DNA of 64,000 nt from NCBI GenBank assembly GCA_903847605.1, contig CAINED010000021.1:1-64000 (forward strand), in the 5' to 3' direction. This document shows positions 55,487 to 63,443 of this stretch, piece by piece (positions within the stretch are counted from its first letter, which is position 1; each line of letters begins with the position of its first letter). The position numbers and the translations under genes are program-made. The notes below the pieces were generated by a model that saw nothing but the letters and a program-made list of their open reading frames with translations, did no database searches and was not told the DNA's origin. The stretch comes from an uncultured Hyphomicrobiales bacterium. GTDB lineage: Bacteria; Pseudomonadota; Alphaproteobacteria; Rhizobiales; Beijerinckiaceae.

Positions 55487-56974
55487 TCATCCGAACACCC
55501 CATGCATGAACCAGCGCGGACGTTGCGTTTCGCGCTCGTAGAGGCCCTCGCGATAGAGCCAGAAGCGGCGGCCGTTCGTGTCTTCCACCCGAAAATAATC
55601 GCGCGTCAGCGCATCCTCGTGTCCCTTCCACCATTCCGGCGAGATGCGCTCCGGCCCGTCATAGGCGGCGACTTCATGCATGGCGCGCCGCCAGCGGAAT
55701 CGCAGCGGCGGCCCATCCGGCACGAGCGCCAGCGCTTCGACAGGTTCTGCTTTTTCAAAGAGGCGAATGGGGCGGGTTTCCTTCTCCCCGTGCAACGGGG
55801 AGAAGGTGGCGCGAAGCGCCGGATGAGGGGCAGCGCCCATACTGTAAAGGTCGCGGAGCCCCTCTCCCGGGTTCGAAGTCGGCTGTCGCTGGCTTCGACT
55901 TTGGGAATCAGCACGTCGGGGAGAGGCCGTGCGTCCCTGAACGGGGAGAAGGACATGCTCCGGCACATGCGTGTCGTTCTCGACGAATTGCAGTACGCTA
56001 TGGGCGCCAAATCTTGCGCGCATGCGGTCGAGAAAATCGGCGAGCGCATGAGGATCGCAGGACGGCGCAGCATCGTCCGACATTTTTTCCTGTGCCGGCG
56101 TCAGCTTTTCCGCCTGCATCACCCCGAGACGAATGAGATCGAAGCCATAACCGGCGTCGAGCGGATCGTGTTCGTTCTTCTGCGCGAGCGCCTCGATCTG
56201 CTCGCGGAAAAGGCGCGCGATGACCTTGGCGTCGCGTTGCGGGCGGCTCGTCGCGCATTCGACATGCATGACCTTGCCGTCGACGCGAAACAGCGCCGCC
56301 ATCAACTTGCGCGCGCCTTCGCCATGACGTTCCAGCATGTGCGAGAGATCGCGGGCCAGCGCCGCAACGGTGTCCTCGATATGCTCGCGCGCGACGACGC
56401 CATCGAGAAAGCGGCGTTCGGCGATATAGACGGGCGCTTCGAAACGCGGGGATATCGCGCTTTTCGTGCGGCCCATCATGGCGTCGAGCGTTGCGAACAA
56501 TTCCTTACCGAAGCGCGCGGCGAGCGGGGCGCGCGGGCGCAGCCAGATATCGCCGATGCGTTTCAGCCCGCTTTGCGACAATGCGGTTGCGACGTCCTCC
56601 ACAAGCCGCAACGCCTGAACCGGAAGATTGGACACGGCGCGAAAGATGGCGCGCTCATCCGCGCCTTCCGCAATCATGCGCCGCGCCGGTGCAGCCTCGC
56701 CGAAGCGCGCGAGCGCATTCGCGGCCTCGGGTGTCGGCGCAATTGCGCCGCGCGCGGGAATGTTGCGGCGCGCGAGTTCGCTTTCGACATGCGCAAGCAT
56801 TTCAGCTTCGCCGCCGAAGAGATGGGCGGCGCCGGCGACATCGAGCATCACGCCATCGGGCGCATCCACGGCGGCGAGCGGCGTGAAGCGGCGATGCCAG
56901 TCGGCGATGGCTTCGAGCTTGCGCGGCGCGCCGTCCTCACGCGGCGGCAGATAGATCGAAAGGTAACGCGACAC
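55487..56974 (-). CDS. imuB: ImuB, Y-family polymerase-like mutasome protein (495 aa)
   Basis: Mutasome hub of the Y-family polymerase fold that lacks an active site, bridging DnaE2, the sliding clamp and ImuA. N-terminus MSRYLSIYLPP, GVMLDVAGAAHLFGGE, and the C-terminal RPIRLFEKAEPVEALA, then PLRFRWRR. Between VPEHV and RPIRLFEK lies an insertion of about 57 residues encoded by palindromic repeat (about 341-399). It is in frame. It starts 13 bases after imuA and has 142 bases to dnaE2. Confidence 0.92.
   Translation of the reverse strand: MSRYLSIYLPPREDGAPRKLEAIADWHRRFTPLAAVDAPDGVMLDVAGAAHLFGGEAEMLAHVESELARRNIPARGAIAPTPEAANALARFGEAAPARRMIAEGADERAIFRAVSNLPVQALRLVEDVATALSQSGLKRIGDIWLRPRAPLAARFGKELFATLDAMMGRTKSAISPRFEAPVYIAERRFLDGVVAREHIEDTVAALARDLSHMLERHGEGARKLMAALFRVDGKVMHVECATSRPQRDAKVIARLFREQIEALAQKNEHDPLDAGYGFDLIRLGVMQAEKLTPAQEKMSDDAAPSCDPHALADFLDRMRARFGAHSVLQFVENDTHVPEHVLLPVQGRTASPRRADSQSRSQRQPTSNPGEGLRDLYSMGAAPHPALRATFSPLHGEKETRPIRLFEKAEPVEALALVPDGPPLRFRWRRAMHEVAAYDGPERISPEWWKGHEDALTRDYFRVEDTNGRRFWLYREGLYERETQRPRWFMHGVFG
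55780..55952. repeat. palindromic repeat inside imuB
   Basis: Begins CCTTCTCCCCG-tgcaa-CGGGGAGAAGG (55780-55806), then GCGCGAAGCGCC and GGATGAGGGG. It ends with another CGGGGAGAAGG at 55942-55952. The middle is a diverged version (GGTTCGAAGTCGG..., CTTCGACTTTGGG). It encodes about residues 341-399 of ImuB without breaking the frame. Confidence 0.88.
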
Positions 56975-56987
56975 GGGTAAACGCCTT

Positions 56988-57872
56988 TCACCCTTCTCCC
57001 CGCCTGCGGGGAGAAGGTGCCCCGAAGGGGCGGATGAGGGGCTGCGGAAATCTTTCGAAGTCGGTGCTGCCCCTCACCCCAACCCTCTCCCCGCAAGCAG
57101 GGAGAGGGAGTTCGAAGCCCGCCGCATAGACCGTCTCCGGCTGCAGACCCGGCAGGCTGCCGGGCGCGCCGCGATGGCGAAGGCTCCAGGCGGGCGGACC
57201 GGGCAGCGGACGGGAAAGGCCCACATCGCGCGGGGCGGGCCGCGCGGCGATTTCGAACCGCATCGGCGTCGGCGCGAGAAAAGGCGCGCGCGAAGGCGGA
57301 CGCAGGAGGATGGCATGGCCCCCATGCGTGCGCGCGCAGAGCGCGAGGCGGCGCACGAGGGCGGGCAAATCCTCGCCCGTCAGCGCGGCGGGCTCTGCGA
57401 TGACGGCGGAAAAGACTTTGGCCTTCACTGCCTCTTCCATGGCGCGCCAGAGATCGAGCGGCTGGCGCAGGCGCATCAGCACGAAAGCCTCGAGCGGCAC
57501 GCCATAGGCGGCGAGGCCCGGCCCGTAGGGCAGGCCCTGCTCGAGAATCGCGAAATCATGGGCAATCCAGAGCATTGGCCTGCCTGTCTCGCGCAGATAG
57601 CGGCCGGCCAGCATGAGCGCGAAGCCCGTGGCCGCGCCCATGTCCCCGCCTGCGGCGGGGGCGATTTCGCAGAAGGCGTCGTGGCGGGGGACCGCGAGGG
57701 GAGCGCCCGCGCCTGCCTGCCCGCCGCCCTGCCCCGCCTCAATCCCGGCGATGCGGCTGCGCAGGGCGGAAAGATCAGTCTTTTCAAGGCGCAGGTACGT
57801 CTCCGCAGGGCCCGACGGCCTTGCGGGGGTATAGCCAAAAGATATCGCTTCCGCTCTGCCGGGCTGCGGCAT
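56988..57872 (-). CDS. imuA: ImuA, SOS mutasome RecA-like protein (294 aa)
   Basis: First gene of the SOS mutagenesis cassette. RecA-related fold of the ImuA/SulA family: LSALRSRIAGIE, RPMLWIAHDFAILEQGLPYGPGL, then RLALCARTHGGHAILLR. The last about 40 residues (from ELPLPACGERVGVRG) are encoded by palindromic repeat sequence, so the native C-terminus has been replaced. The stop is 2 bases before the repeat arm. ATG 57872 is 22 bases from a LexA box. Confidence 0.9.
   Translation of the reverse strand: MPQPGRAEAISFGYTPARPSGPAETYLRLEKTDLSALRSRIAGIEAGQGGGQAGAGAPLAVPRHDAFCEIAPAAGGDMGAATGFALMLAGRYLRETGRPMLWIAHDFAILEQGLPYGPGLAAYGVPLEAFVLMRLRQPLDLWRAMEEAVKAKVFSAVIAEPAALTGEDLPALVRRLALCARTHGGHAILLRPPSRAPFLAPTPMRFEIAARPAPRDVGLSRPLPGPPAWSLRHRGAPGSLPGLQPETVYAAGFELPLPACGERVGVRGSTDFERFPQPLIRPFGAPSPRRRGEG
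56992..57108. repeat. palindromic repeat forming the imuA C-terminus
   Basis: CCTTCTCCCCGC-ct-GCGGGGAGAAGG (56992-57017), then CCCCGAAGGGG and, after 65 bases, CCCTCTCCC-cgcaagca-GGGAGAGGG (57083-57108). Same family as the imuB repeat. It is translated as the last about 40 residues of ImuA. Confidence 0.9.
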
Positions 57873-57894
57873 CGGTCTGCTCCACGAGGAGTTA

Positions 57895-57909
57895 GTTCTT
57901 GATTTGTTC
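57895..57909. promoter_or_regulatory. LexA (SOS) box of the imuA-imuB-dnaE2 operon
   Basis: GTTC-TTGATTT-GTTC matches exactly the alphaproteobacterial LexA consensus GTTC-N7-GTTC. It lies 22 bases upstream of the imuA start, within the presumed promoter. DNA damage should therefore induce the operon through RecA-LexA. Confidence 0.88.
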
Positions 57910-58004
57910 TATACAACGCGCGGGCGGGACAAGAGTCAAGACGATCTGCGATCAGCAGAAGAGTGCCGTCTTGGAGAGCTCCCACAAAATTTTACCACAG
58001 GGGT

Positions 58005-58691
58005 TCACCCGCAAGCAGGCCGGTCGCACTTCCGCATCTCGGCCACCATCCTCGCCAGCGCCTTGGGGCCGGGATAGCCGAGCATGCCCGTCGAGCCGAT
58101 GATGAAGGACGGCGTCGCGTTGAAGGCGAGCGCATCGGCAAGCGCGCGATGGTGCCTGACGACGGAATTGACGATATTGCCATCGGCTTCGGCCTCGACC
58201 TTCGCGCGGTCGAGCTTCATGTCCTGCACGATCTGCAAGGCAGCAAGCCCGTCGTTCATGCCGCGGCGCGCGAACAGCTTGCGATGGAATTCATAGGCGC
58301 GCACCGGGCCATAGTGTTTCAGCACGGCCTGTTCGACCTTGGCCGCCTGCACGGAGCCGACCGACAGCGAGGCGACATTGACCAGCGCGAGACGCAGGTT
58401 CCTGTCGCGACGCAGGAGCGCGTCGATATCCGCCGCGGCGCGGCGACAATAGGGGCAGTTGAAATCGGTAAATTCTACGATCAGGACATCGCCGCTGCGC
58501 GCGCCCGCATAGATGACGCCGGGCAAGCCATCGATGGAAAGCTGCGAGGGCACGCGCATGTTCGGCACAGGCTTGCCATCGTCGCCGACGATCGGAAATT
58601 GATTGTCCTGCGCACGCGTTCCGGCCCCCACGAACTGTACGAGGCTGCCGGCAAGCATTGCCCGGAGCACGTTCCGGCGGTCGATCCTCAT
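58005..58691 (-). CDS. DsbA-family thiol:disulfide oxidoreductase, exported (228 aa)
   Basis: Twin-arginine-like signal (IDRRNVLRAML) and a thioredoxin-fold DsbA/DsbG-type domain with active site DFNCPYCRRA and the cis-Pro loop FNATPSFIIG. It is likely a periplasmic disulfide oxidase or isomerase. ATG 58691 is preferred because AAGGA is correctly spaced 5' of it. It lies upstream of the LexA-controlled operon on the same strand. Confidence 0.85.
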   Translation of the reverse strand: MRIDRRNVLRAMLAGSLVQFVGAGTRAQDNQFPIVGDDGKPVPNMRVPSQLSIDGLPGVIYAGARSGDVLIVEFTDFNCPYCRRAAADIDALLRRDRNLRLALVNVASLSVGSVQAAKVEQAVLKHYGPVRAYEFHRKLFARRGMNDGLAALQIVQDMKLDRAKVEAEADGNIVNSVVRHHRALADALAFNATPSFIIGSTGMLGYPGPKALARMVAEMRKCDRPACG

Positions 58692-58815
58692 GCGCATTCC
58701 TTTCGCAATCTTGGTATGCAGATGCGATACCCATGCGCGGATCACAGCGAAAGCGCAAAACTCAGCGATCACGCAAAAATCATCGACGCCTCACAAATAT
58801 CCTTGCTGAAACGAG

Positions 58816-58843
58816 CGAAGCCCGGCGCAAGCGCCGGGCTTCG
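58816..58843 (-). terminator. 13-bp perfect hairpin after the small secreted gene
   Basis: CGAAGCCCGGCGC and GCGCCGGGCTTCG are perfect complements with a 2-base loop, 21 bases beyond the stop at 58865. On the minus strand it is followed by CTCGTTTC, a weak T-tract. A repeat or factor-dependent role is also possible. Confidence 0.6.
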
Positions 58844-58864
58844 ACAAATCAACCGTCAGCAGGA

Positions 58865-59116
58865 TCAGTTGAAGATGTAGCCTTGGCCGTCGCTCGACTG
58901 CGAGGAGCCGTTGTAACGGTTCTTGATATCGTCGCGGCGGCCCTGCTGCGCGGCGGAGATCGTCGCGCGCCATTCGCCGGCGCTCTGCGACGCGATTGCC
59001 TGCGTCTCCTGCTGATAGACCGCGGGCGCATTGGCGAGGTAGTCGGCCTGGGCCGGCGCAGAGAACGCAAAACCCGCGAATGCGGCCGCAGCAAAAGTCT
59101 TGGCGATGATGTTCAT
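58865..59116 (-). CDS. small secreted protein (83 aa)
   Basis: Signal peptide (MNIIAKTFAAAAFAGFAFSA, cleavage near PAQAD) and a mature peptide of about 58 residues with Gln/Ser/Asn-rich helical sequence. AGGAG precedes ATG 59116. No family is recognised. It is flanked by a strong hairpin downstream. Confidence 0.75.
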   Translation of the reverse strand: MNIIAKTFAAAAFAGFAFSAPAQADYLANAPAVYQQETQAIASQSAGEWRATISAAQQGRRDDIKNRYNGSSQSSDGQGYIFN

Positions 59117-59385
59117 GACATGCTCCTTCTGGTTCGTCTGCCGGTCATTCCGGCAAGTGGCGCTGCATGCGCCGCTGACGAAAGAGATACACATGATGGA
59201 CGATCAAGAGCCAATGACGACGGCGTGACTCCGATCACGACGATGCGACTGCGATTTCACAGACATACACACACGCGTGATAGACAGGAAAGTTTTCGCG
59301 CATCCATATTGAAACCTGAAGTGTAATGCATAAGCGCCAAGTGTTTCACATTTCCGCCCGAGTTCGAACAGAATCCAAATCGACT

Positions 59386-60297
59386 TCACGAACTCCATCC
59401 GCGCATCGCATTCGCTGCGATCACCAGGATCGAATAAATAACAATGAGAATCAGGATCGGCCACGACAGCGCCAGACGTCCGTCGAATTGCTCGAGCGCG
59501 AAGACGAAGACGGGACCGAGCGAACGGATGACATGCGCCGTGAGTTGCGGCGTACGCGCAACCCCGATTTGCAGAATGTAAAGCGGCAGAGCGATGAGCA
59601 GCGCCGCGGCAAGACCGAGGATCGCGCCGTCTATGAAACCTTCGACGCCCGTGGGCTTGCCTTTCCAGAACAGCGCGATGGCAGCGCCGATCATGATAAA
59701 GCCGTAACGCACCGCCGTGATCGTATCCGCGCCGAAACCTGCTTCAGCCATGCGGCGGGAATAAAGATGGCTGACGGTGATCGACGCGCCGCTCAGCACG
59801 AGCAGAGCCAGCGCCGGCCATGCATAGGCGCCGGCGGAACCCAGGCCCGACCAGCCGGCGATGACGACGAACCAGATCGCAACCAATGTCAGCGCAACGC
59901 CGATCTGGCAGGCCGCTTCGAGCCGGCCCATCGCGACCTTTCCCGCGAGCGAAAAGCCCGCAAGTCCCAGCGCGATCACGGTCAGCGGACCGATGCCCGA
60001 ATGCAGCGTATTGACGGCGGCGGGTTCCAGATGCGTGAGGCCGAAGAAATAGGATGTCCAGGCAAGGCCGGTCGTGACGTTCATGGCAAGGATGGTATGC
60101 GCCTGCGTGCCGATGCGCTTCCAGTCCTGCGGCGTACGCCACCACGACAGCGCTGCGAAGAAAGCGGTCGAGGGTACGAAGGCCAGCAAAATGACGGCGA
60201 GAAAGTCGACGCGCTGGAAGGCGTTGCCGAGATAGACATCGCGAAACGCCTGCGACAGGCAAAACAACACGACCATGAAAGGTCCGAACAGGCGCAC
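59386..60297 (-). CDS. EamA/DMT-family transporter (303 aa)
   Basis: Drug/metabolite-transporter superfamily membrane protein with ten hydrophobic segments in two EamA repeats (about 1-150 and 160-300). Typical landmarks are MNVTTGLAWTSYFFGLTHLEPAAVN and the second-half SLGPVFVFALEQFDG. Probably an exporter of small metabolites or amino acids. The substrate is unknown. Confidence 0.85.
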   Translation of the reverse strand: MRLFGPFMVVLFCLSQAFRDVYLGNAFQRVDFLAVILLAFVPSTAFFAALSWWRTPQDWKRIGTQAHTILAMNVTTGLAWTSYFFGLTHLEPAAVNTLHSGIGPLTVIALGLAGFSLAGKVAMGRLEAACQIGVALTLVAIWFVVIAGWSGLGSAGAYAWPALALLVLSGASITVSHLYSRRMAEAGFGADTITAVRYGFIMIGAAIALFWKGKPTGVEGFIDGAILGLAAALLIALPLYILQIGVARTPQLTAHVIRSLGPVFVFALEQFDGRLALSWPILILIVIYSILVIAANAMRGWSS

Positions 60298-60566
60298 GAA
60301 TCTCGTCTCCGCAGAAGTGAGGAATGTCGAGCGCTATCTTGCCGGGGCTGCGCTCGCCACCCGATTCCGACGATTGACGTCGGCCGTGCACATGCTTTGC
60401 AGAACGACGACATCCTCCCGAACAGCCCCTCTAAAACATCATATCTATCTGAATTTATTATGTCTTTTTTCCATGTGCGGATTCGCACATTTTTCCGGGC
60501 GTCCCTGCGGCATTGTCCGCTCATCGAGATCGAGGGGTTCGATCAAACACACGCAGGGGATCTACG

Positions 60567-60842
60567 ATGAACACGAACGAAGACTTCAATCCGCTTCTCG
60601 CCCGCCGCAGCCGCTCGCGCGGTCTTCTCGTTTCGGCGATTGCCGTGATCGGCATTCTCGCGGCCGGCACCATCGCCGTGAGCGCTTCGCAATCGCAGGG
60701 TCAGAGCCAGCAGAAGCCCCAGACTGTCGCCGCTGCGCAGACCGAAATTCGCACCGCTTCCGCCGAGCAGGGCACGCAGACGCGCCGCCAGGTTCGCGTG
60801 ATCCCGCTGTTCAACACGCCGGGCAATCAGACGGGCAAGTAA
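60567..60842 (+). CDS. small membrane-anchored hypothetical protein (91 aa)
   Basis: One N-terminal membrane segment (GLLVSAIAVIGILAAGTIAVSAS, residues 19-41) after a short basic region, then a Gln/Ser/Arg-rich tail likely outside the membrane. ATG 60567 has GGGG upstream. No family is recognised. Confidence 0.65.
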   Translation: MNTNEDFNPLLARRSRSRGLLVSAIAVIGILAAGTIAVSASQSQGQSQQKPQTVAAAQTEIRTASAEQGTQTRRQVRVIPLFNTPGNQTGK

Positions 60843-60875
60843 TCAAATTGGAATGTGACCCGGAAGCCCGTCCGC

Positions 60876-61067
60876 TCAGTAAACGAACAAGTAAAACGCA
60901 ACCCCTGCAAACGCCAAAAAAGCCATCGAAATCACGAGAACCCTCATATTGAGCTTCTGGCGCGTGCCCTGCCTCGCGTCGGTCTTGTCGAGCACCGCGG
61001 GATGCGCGCTGGTGTGATGGTGGTTTTCAGTGGCTCGAACTTCGCCGGTTTCGATCGGGTCCGCCAT
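60876..61067 (-). CDS. small tail-anchored hypothetical protein (63 aa)
   Basis: Short protein with a soluble His-rich N-terminus (ATENHHHTSAHP) and a C-terminal membrane segment (VLVISMAFLAFAGVAFYLFVY). The start ATG 61067 is chosen because GGAG precedes it by 8 bases. It is convergent with the preceding gene. The function is unknown. Confidence 0.55.
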   Translation of the reverse strand: MADPIETGEVRATENHHHTSAHPAVLDKTDARQGTRQKLNMRVLVISMAFLAFAGVAFYLFVY

Positions 61068-61245
61068 TTGATCTGCTCCATGATTCAGACGGGCCAATAC
61101 GGCCAAGGTCTGCTCAGAGCTAAACGCTCCTCATTTTCGAGGGTTCCTTTCTCCCCCACCTGTTGGCAGTTCCATCGGCCCCTTGCCTAATCTTGTGTCT
61201 GCGGATTAGCCTGCTCAATCGAAATCCGGACAACGGAACAAAAAG

Positions 61246-62292
61246 ATGGGCAGGAACACATTCGCAAGGAGGGCCGCAGCACTTGCATTGGCTGCGCTGG
61301 CGGGCCTGATTGCAGCGCCGCTGCCTGCCCAGTCCGAAACCCCGCAGGACTTCTACAAGGGCAAACTCGTGCGTCTCGTGAACGGCGGCGCAGCCGGCTC
61401 GGGATACGATCTCTATTCACGCATGCTGGCGCCTTATTTCGAGCAGAAGCTCGGCGCAAAGGTCATCGTCGAGGCGCGGCCGGGCGCAGGCATGATGACG
61501 GCTATGAACCATGTCTGGACGCAGCCGCCGGACGGACTCACGCTGATGCTGGCGCCGGGCGAAGGCGCGCTTCTCGGCCAGCTCGTCGGCAATACCGGCA
61601 TCCGGTTCAAGCTTTCGGAATTTCCGATCCTCGCGCGGGTCAACACCGCGCCACGGCTTCTCATCATCAATCCGCAACTGCCCTACAAGACCATGGCCGA
61701 TATCGTCGCCTCCGGCCGGCCCTTCCAGTTCGGCTCGAACGGCAAGACAGACGGTACATCGGACACGGCGGTCTTTATCTGTCACGCGCTGAACATCCCC
61801 TGTAAGATCACCATCGGCTACAAATCGTCGGTGGATTTCGCCCTTGCCGCGGTGCGCGGCGAAGTGGACGGAACGATCCTCGTCGAGGATTCCTCCGAGC
61901 GTTACGCGCAGGGCGGCCAGTTGCGCGCCATCGCAACCATGTCGCGCGAACGCTCGAAACTGTTCAAGGATGTCACAAGCATCTTCGAGCAATTGCCGCT
62001 GACGAAAGAACAGCAGGACTGGATCGATTTCCGCGACGACATCAGAAAGATCGGGCGGTTGCTGATCGCGCCGCCGAACATGGATGCCGGCAAGCTCGCC
62101 TTCCTGCGCCGTGTGTCCAGGGAAATTCTCACCGATCCGGAAGCGCTGGCGAATTTCGAAAAGATCAGGCAGCCAGCGCTCTACGGGACGCCCGAGGAGA
62201 TCACCGCGATCATCGAGCGCCATGCGGTCGAAAAGATATCCGAGGCGCGGCGCAAGCAGATCCAGCACATCATCATGGATAAATACTATTAG
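61246..62292 (+). CDS. Bug/TctC-type periplasmic solute receptor (348 aa)
   Basis: Solute-binding receptor of the Bug family used by tripartite tricarboxylate transporters. Signal peptide (about 1-29, AAPLPAQS) then the typical KLVRLVNGGAAGSGYDLYSRM and ARPGAGMMTAMNHVWTQPPDG motifs. A second Bug gene follows on the same strand after a 39-bp gap. No TctA/TctB genes accompany them, so they may serve a transporter encoded elsewhere. The ligand is unknown. Confidence 0.88.
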   Translation: MGRNTFARRAAALALAALAGLIAAPLPAQSETPQDFYKGKLVRLVNGGAAGSGYDLYSRMLAPYFEQKLGAKVIVEARPGAGMMTAMNHVWTQPPDGLTLMLAPGEGALLGQLVGNTGIRFKLSEFPILARVNTAPRLLIINPQLPYKTMADIVASGRPFQFGSNGKTDGTSDTAVFICHALNIPCKITIGYKSSVDFALAAVRGEVDGTILVEDSSERYAQGGQLRAIATMSRERSKLFKDVTSIFEQLPLTKEQQDWIDFRDDIRKIGRLLIAPPNMDAGKLAFLRRVSREILTDPEALANFEKIRQPALYGTPEEITAIIERHAVEKISEARRKQIQHIIMDKYY

Positions 62293-62331
62293 CGCGCACG
62301 TTAGCGCCGCCAATCTCGGGAGGACTGCGGC

Positions 62332-63408
62332 ATGAAGAATTCCTTGTTGAAGCTTTCGGTACTGCTTGCGATGGTGTCCGCACCGGCGCTGGCCAACGAC
62401 TTCTATCGCGACAAGCGTGTCACCATCCTCGTGAACTATGCGGCAGGCGGCCCAACGGACATCGAGGCGCGCGTGCTCATGCGCCACTTGCCAAACCATC
62501 TGCCGGGCGTGCGATCCGTCGTCGTGCAGAACATGGATGGCGCGGGCGGCATCACCGGAACCAACTATCTCGGCGAGGTCGCGCCGAAAGACGGCACGGT
62601 TGTCGGCTATCTCACCGGCACGGCGTTCCAATACGCCATGAAACCGCAAAGCCGGCGCGTCGACTATCTCACCTATAATTTCGTCGCCTATCAGCCGGGC
62701 ACCAGCATCTATTTCATGCGCGCGGACATCAAGCCCGGCCTGAAATCCGCCGAAGATATCGTGAAGTCGCAGAACCTCATCTCCGGCGGCCTCGGCGTGG
62801 ACAATGCGAAGGACATTCTCCTGCGTCTCACGCTCGACATGCTCGGCGTCAAATTCGGCTATGTCACGGCCTACAAGGGGTCGGCCGGGGCGCGCATCGC
62901 TTTCCAGAACGGCGAGGTGAACTTTTATTCGGAATCGCCGCCGAGCTACCGTTCCGTGATCAAACCGCAACTTGTCGACAAGGGCGAAGCCATCGGCGTC
63001 TTCTACGATCCGAATTACGACGGCGAAACCTTTTCCAGTACATCGCAGACCGCCGGCCTCGGCCTGCTGCCGTTCCATGAGCTCTACAGAAAGATCAACG
63101 GCAGATTGCCGGAAGGCGAGTTGTGGGAAGTTTACAAGACGATCGTTACACTCAACGGCGCCATGCAGCGGCTGATCGTTCTGCCGCCCGGCGTGCCGAA
63201 AGAGGCGCATGAAGCCATGCAAGCCGCGATCGACAAGCTGAACGCAGACAAGGCCTATGGCGAGGACTCCTTGAAGACTTTCGGTTTCGTGCCGGAATGG
63301 ACTTCCAATCCGAAGGTGCAGGAAACGGTGCGCAAGAATCTCGTTCTGCCGGAAAAGGCGCGCATCTTTCTCGATAAATACGTCGCCAATCCGCCGAAGA
63401 ACCGCTAA
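62332..63408 (+). CDS. second Bug/TctC-type periplasmic receptor (358 aa)
   Basis: Signal peptide (MKNSLLKLSVLLAMVSAPALA) then the Bug core: VTILVNYAAGGPTDIEARVL, NMDGAGGITGTNYLG and the C-terminal EAMQAAIDKLNADKAYG. GGGAGG lies upstream of ATG 62332. It is only distantly related to its neighbour. The pair is probably cotranscribed with the following phosphoesterase gene. The ligand is unknown. Confidence 0.88.
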   Translation: MKNSLLKLSVLLAMVSAPALANDFYRDKRVTILVNYAAGGPTDIEARVLMRHLPNHLPGVRSVVVQNMDGAGGITGTNYLGEVAPKDGTVVGYLTGTAFQYAMKPQSRRVDYLTYNFVAYQPGTSIYFMRADIKPGLKSAEDIVKSQNLISGGLGVDNAKDILLRLTLDMLGVKFGYVTAYKGSAGARIAFQNGEVNFYSESPPSYRSVIKPQLVDKGEAIGVFYDPNYDGETFSSTSQTAGLGLLPFHELYRKINGRLPEGELWEVYKTIVTLNGAMQRLIVLPPGVPKEAHEAMQAAIDKLNADKAYGEDSLKTFGFVPEWTSNPKVQETVRKNLVLPEKARIFLDKYVANPPKNR

Positions 63409-63443
63409 GCCGGCCAACGAAAGACAAAGAAAAGAGCCCTACG

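Noticed and set aside
52760-57108. GC-rich repeats of the mutasome region as a CRISPR array
   Set aside because: Copies differ in length, are not evenly spaced, are internally palindromic and are inside coding frames; no cas genes.
61417-63417. 666-codon open frame on the minus strand
   Set aside because: Lies opposite the two Bug genes, whose signal peptides and motifs are clear; the minus-strand product has no recognisable domain.
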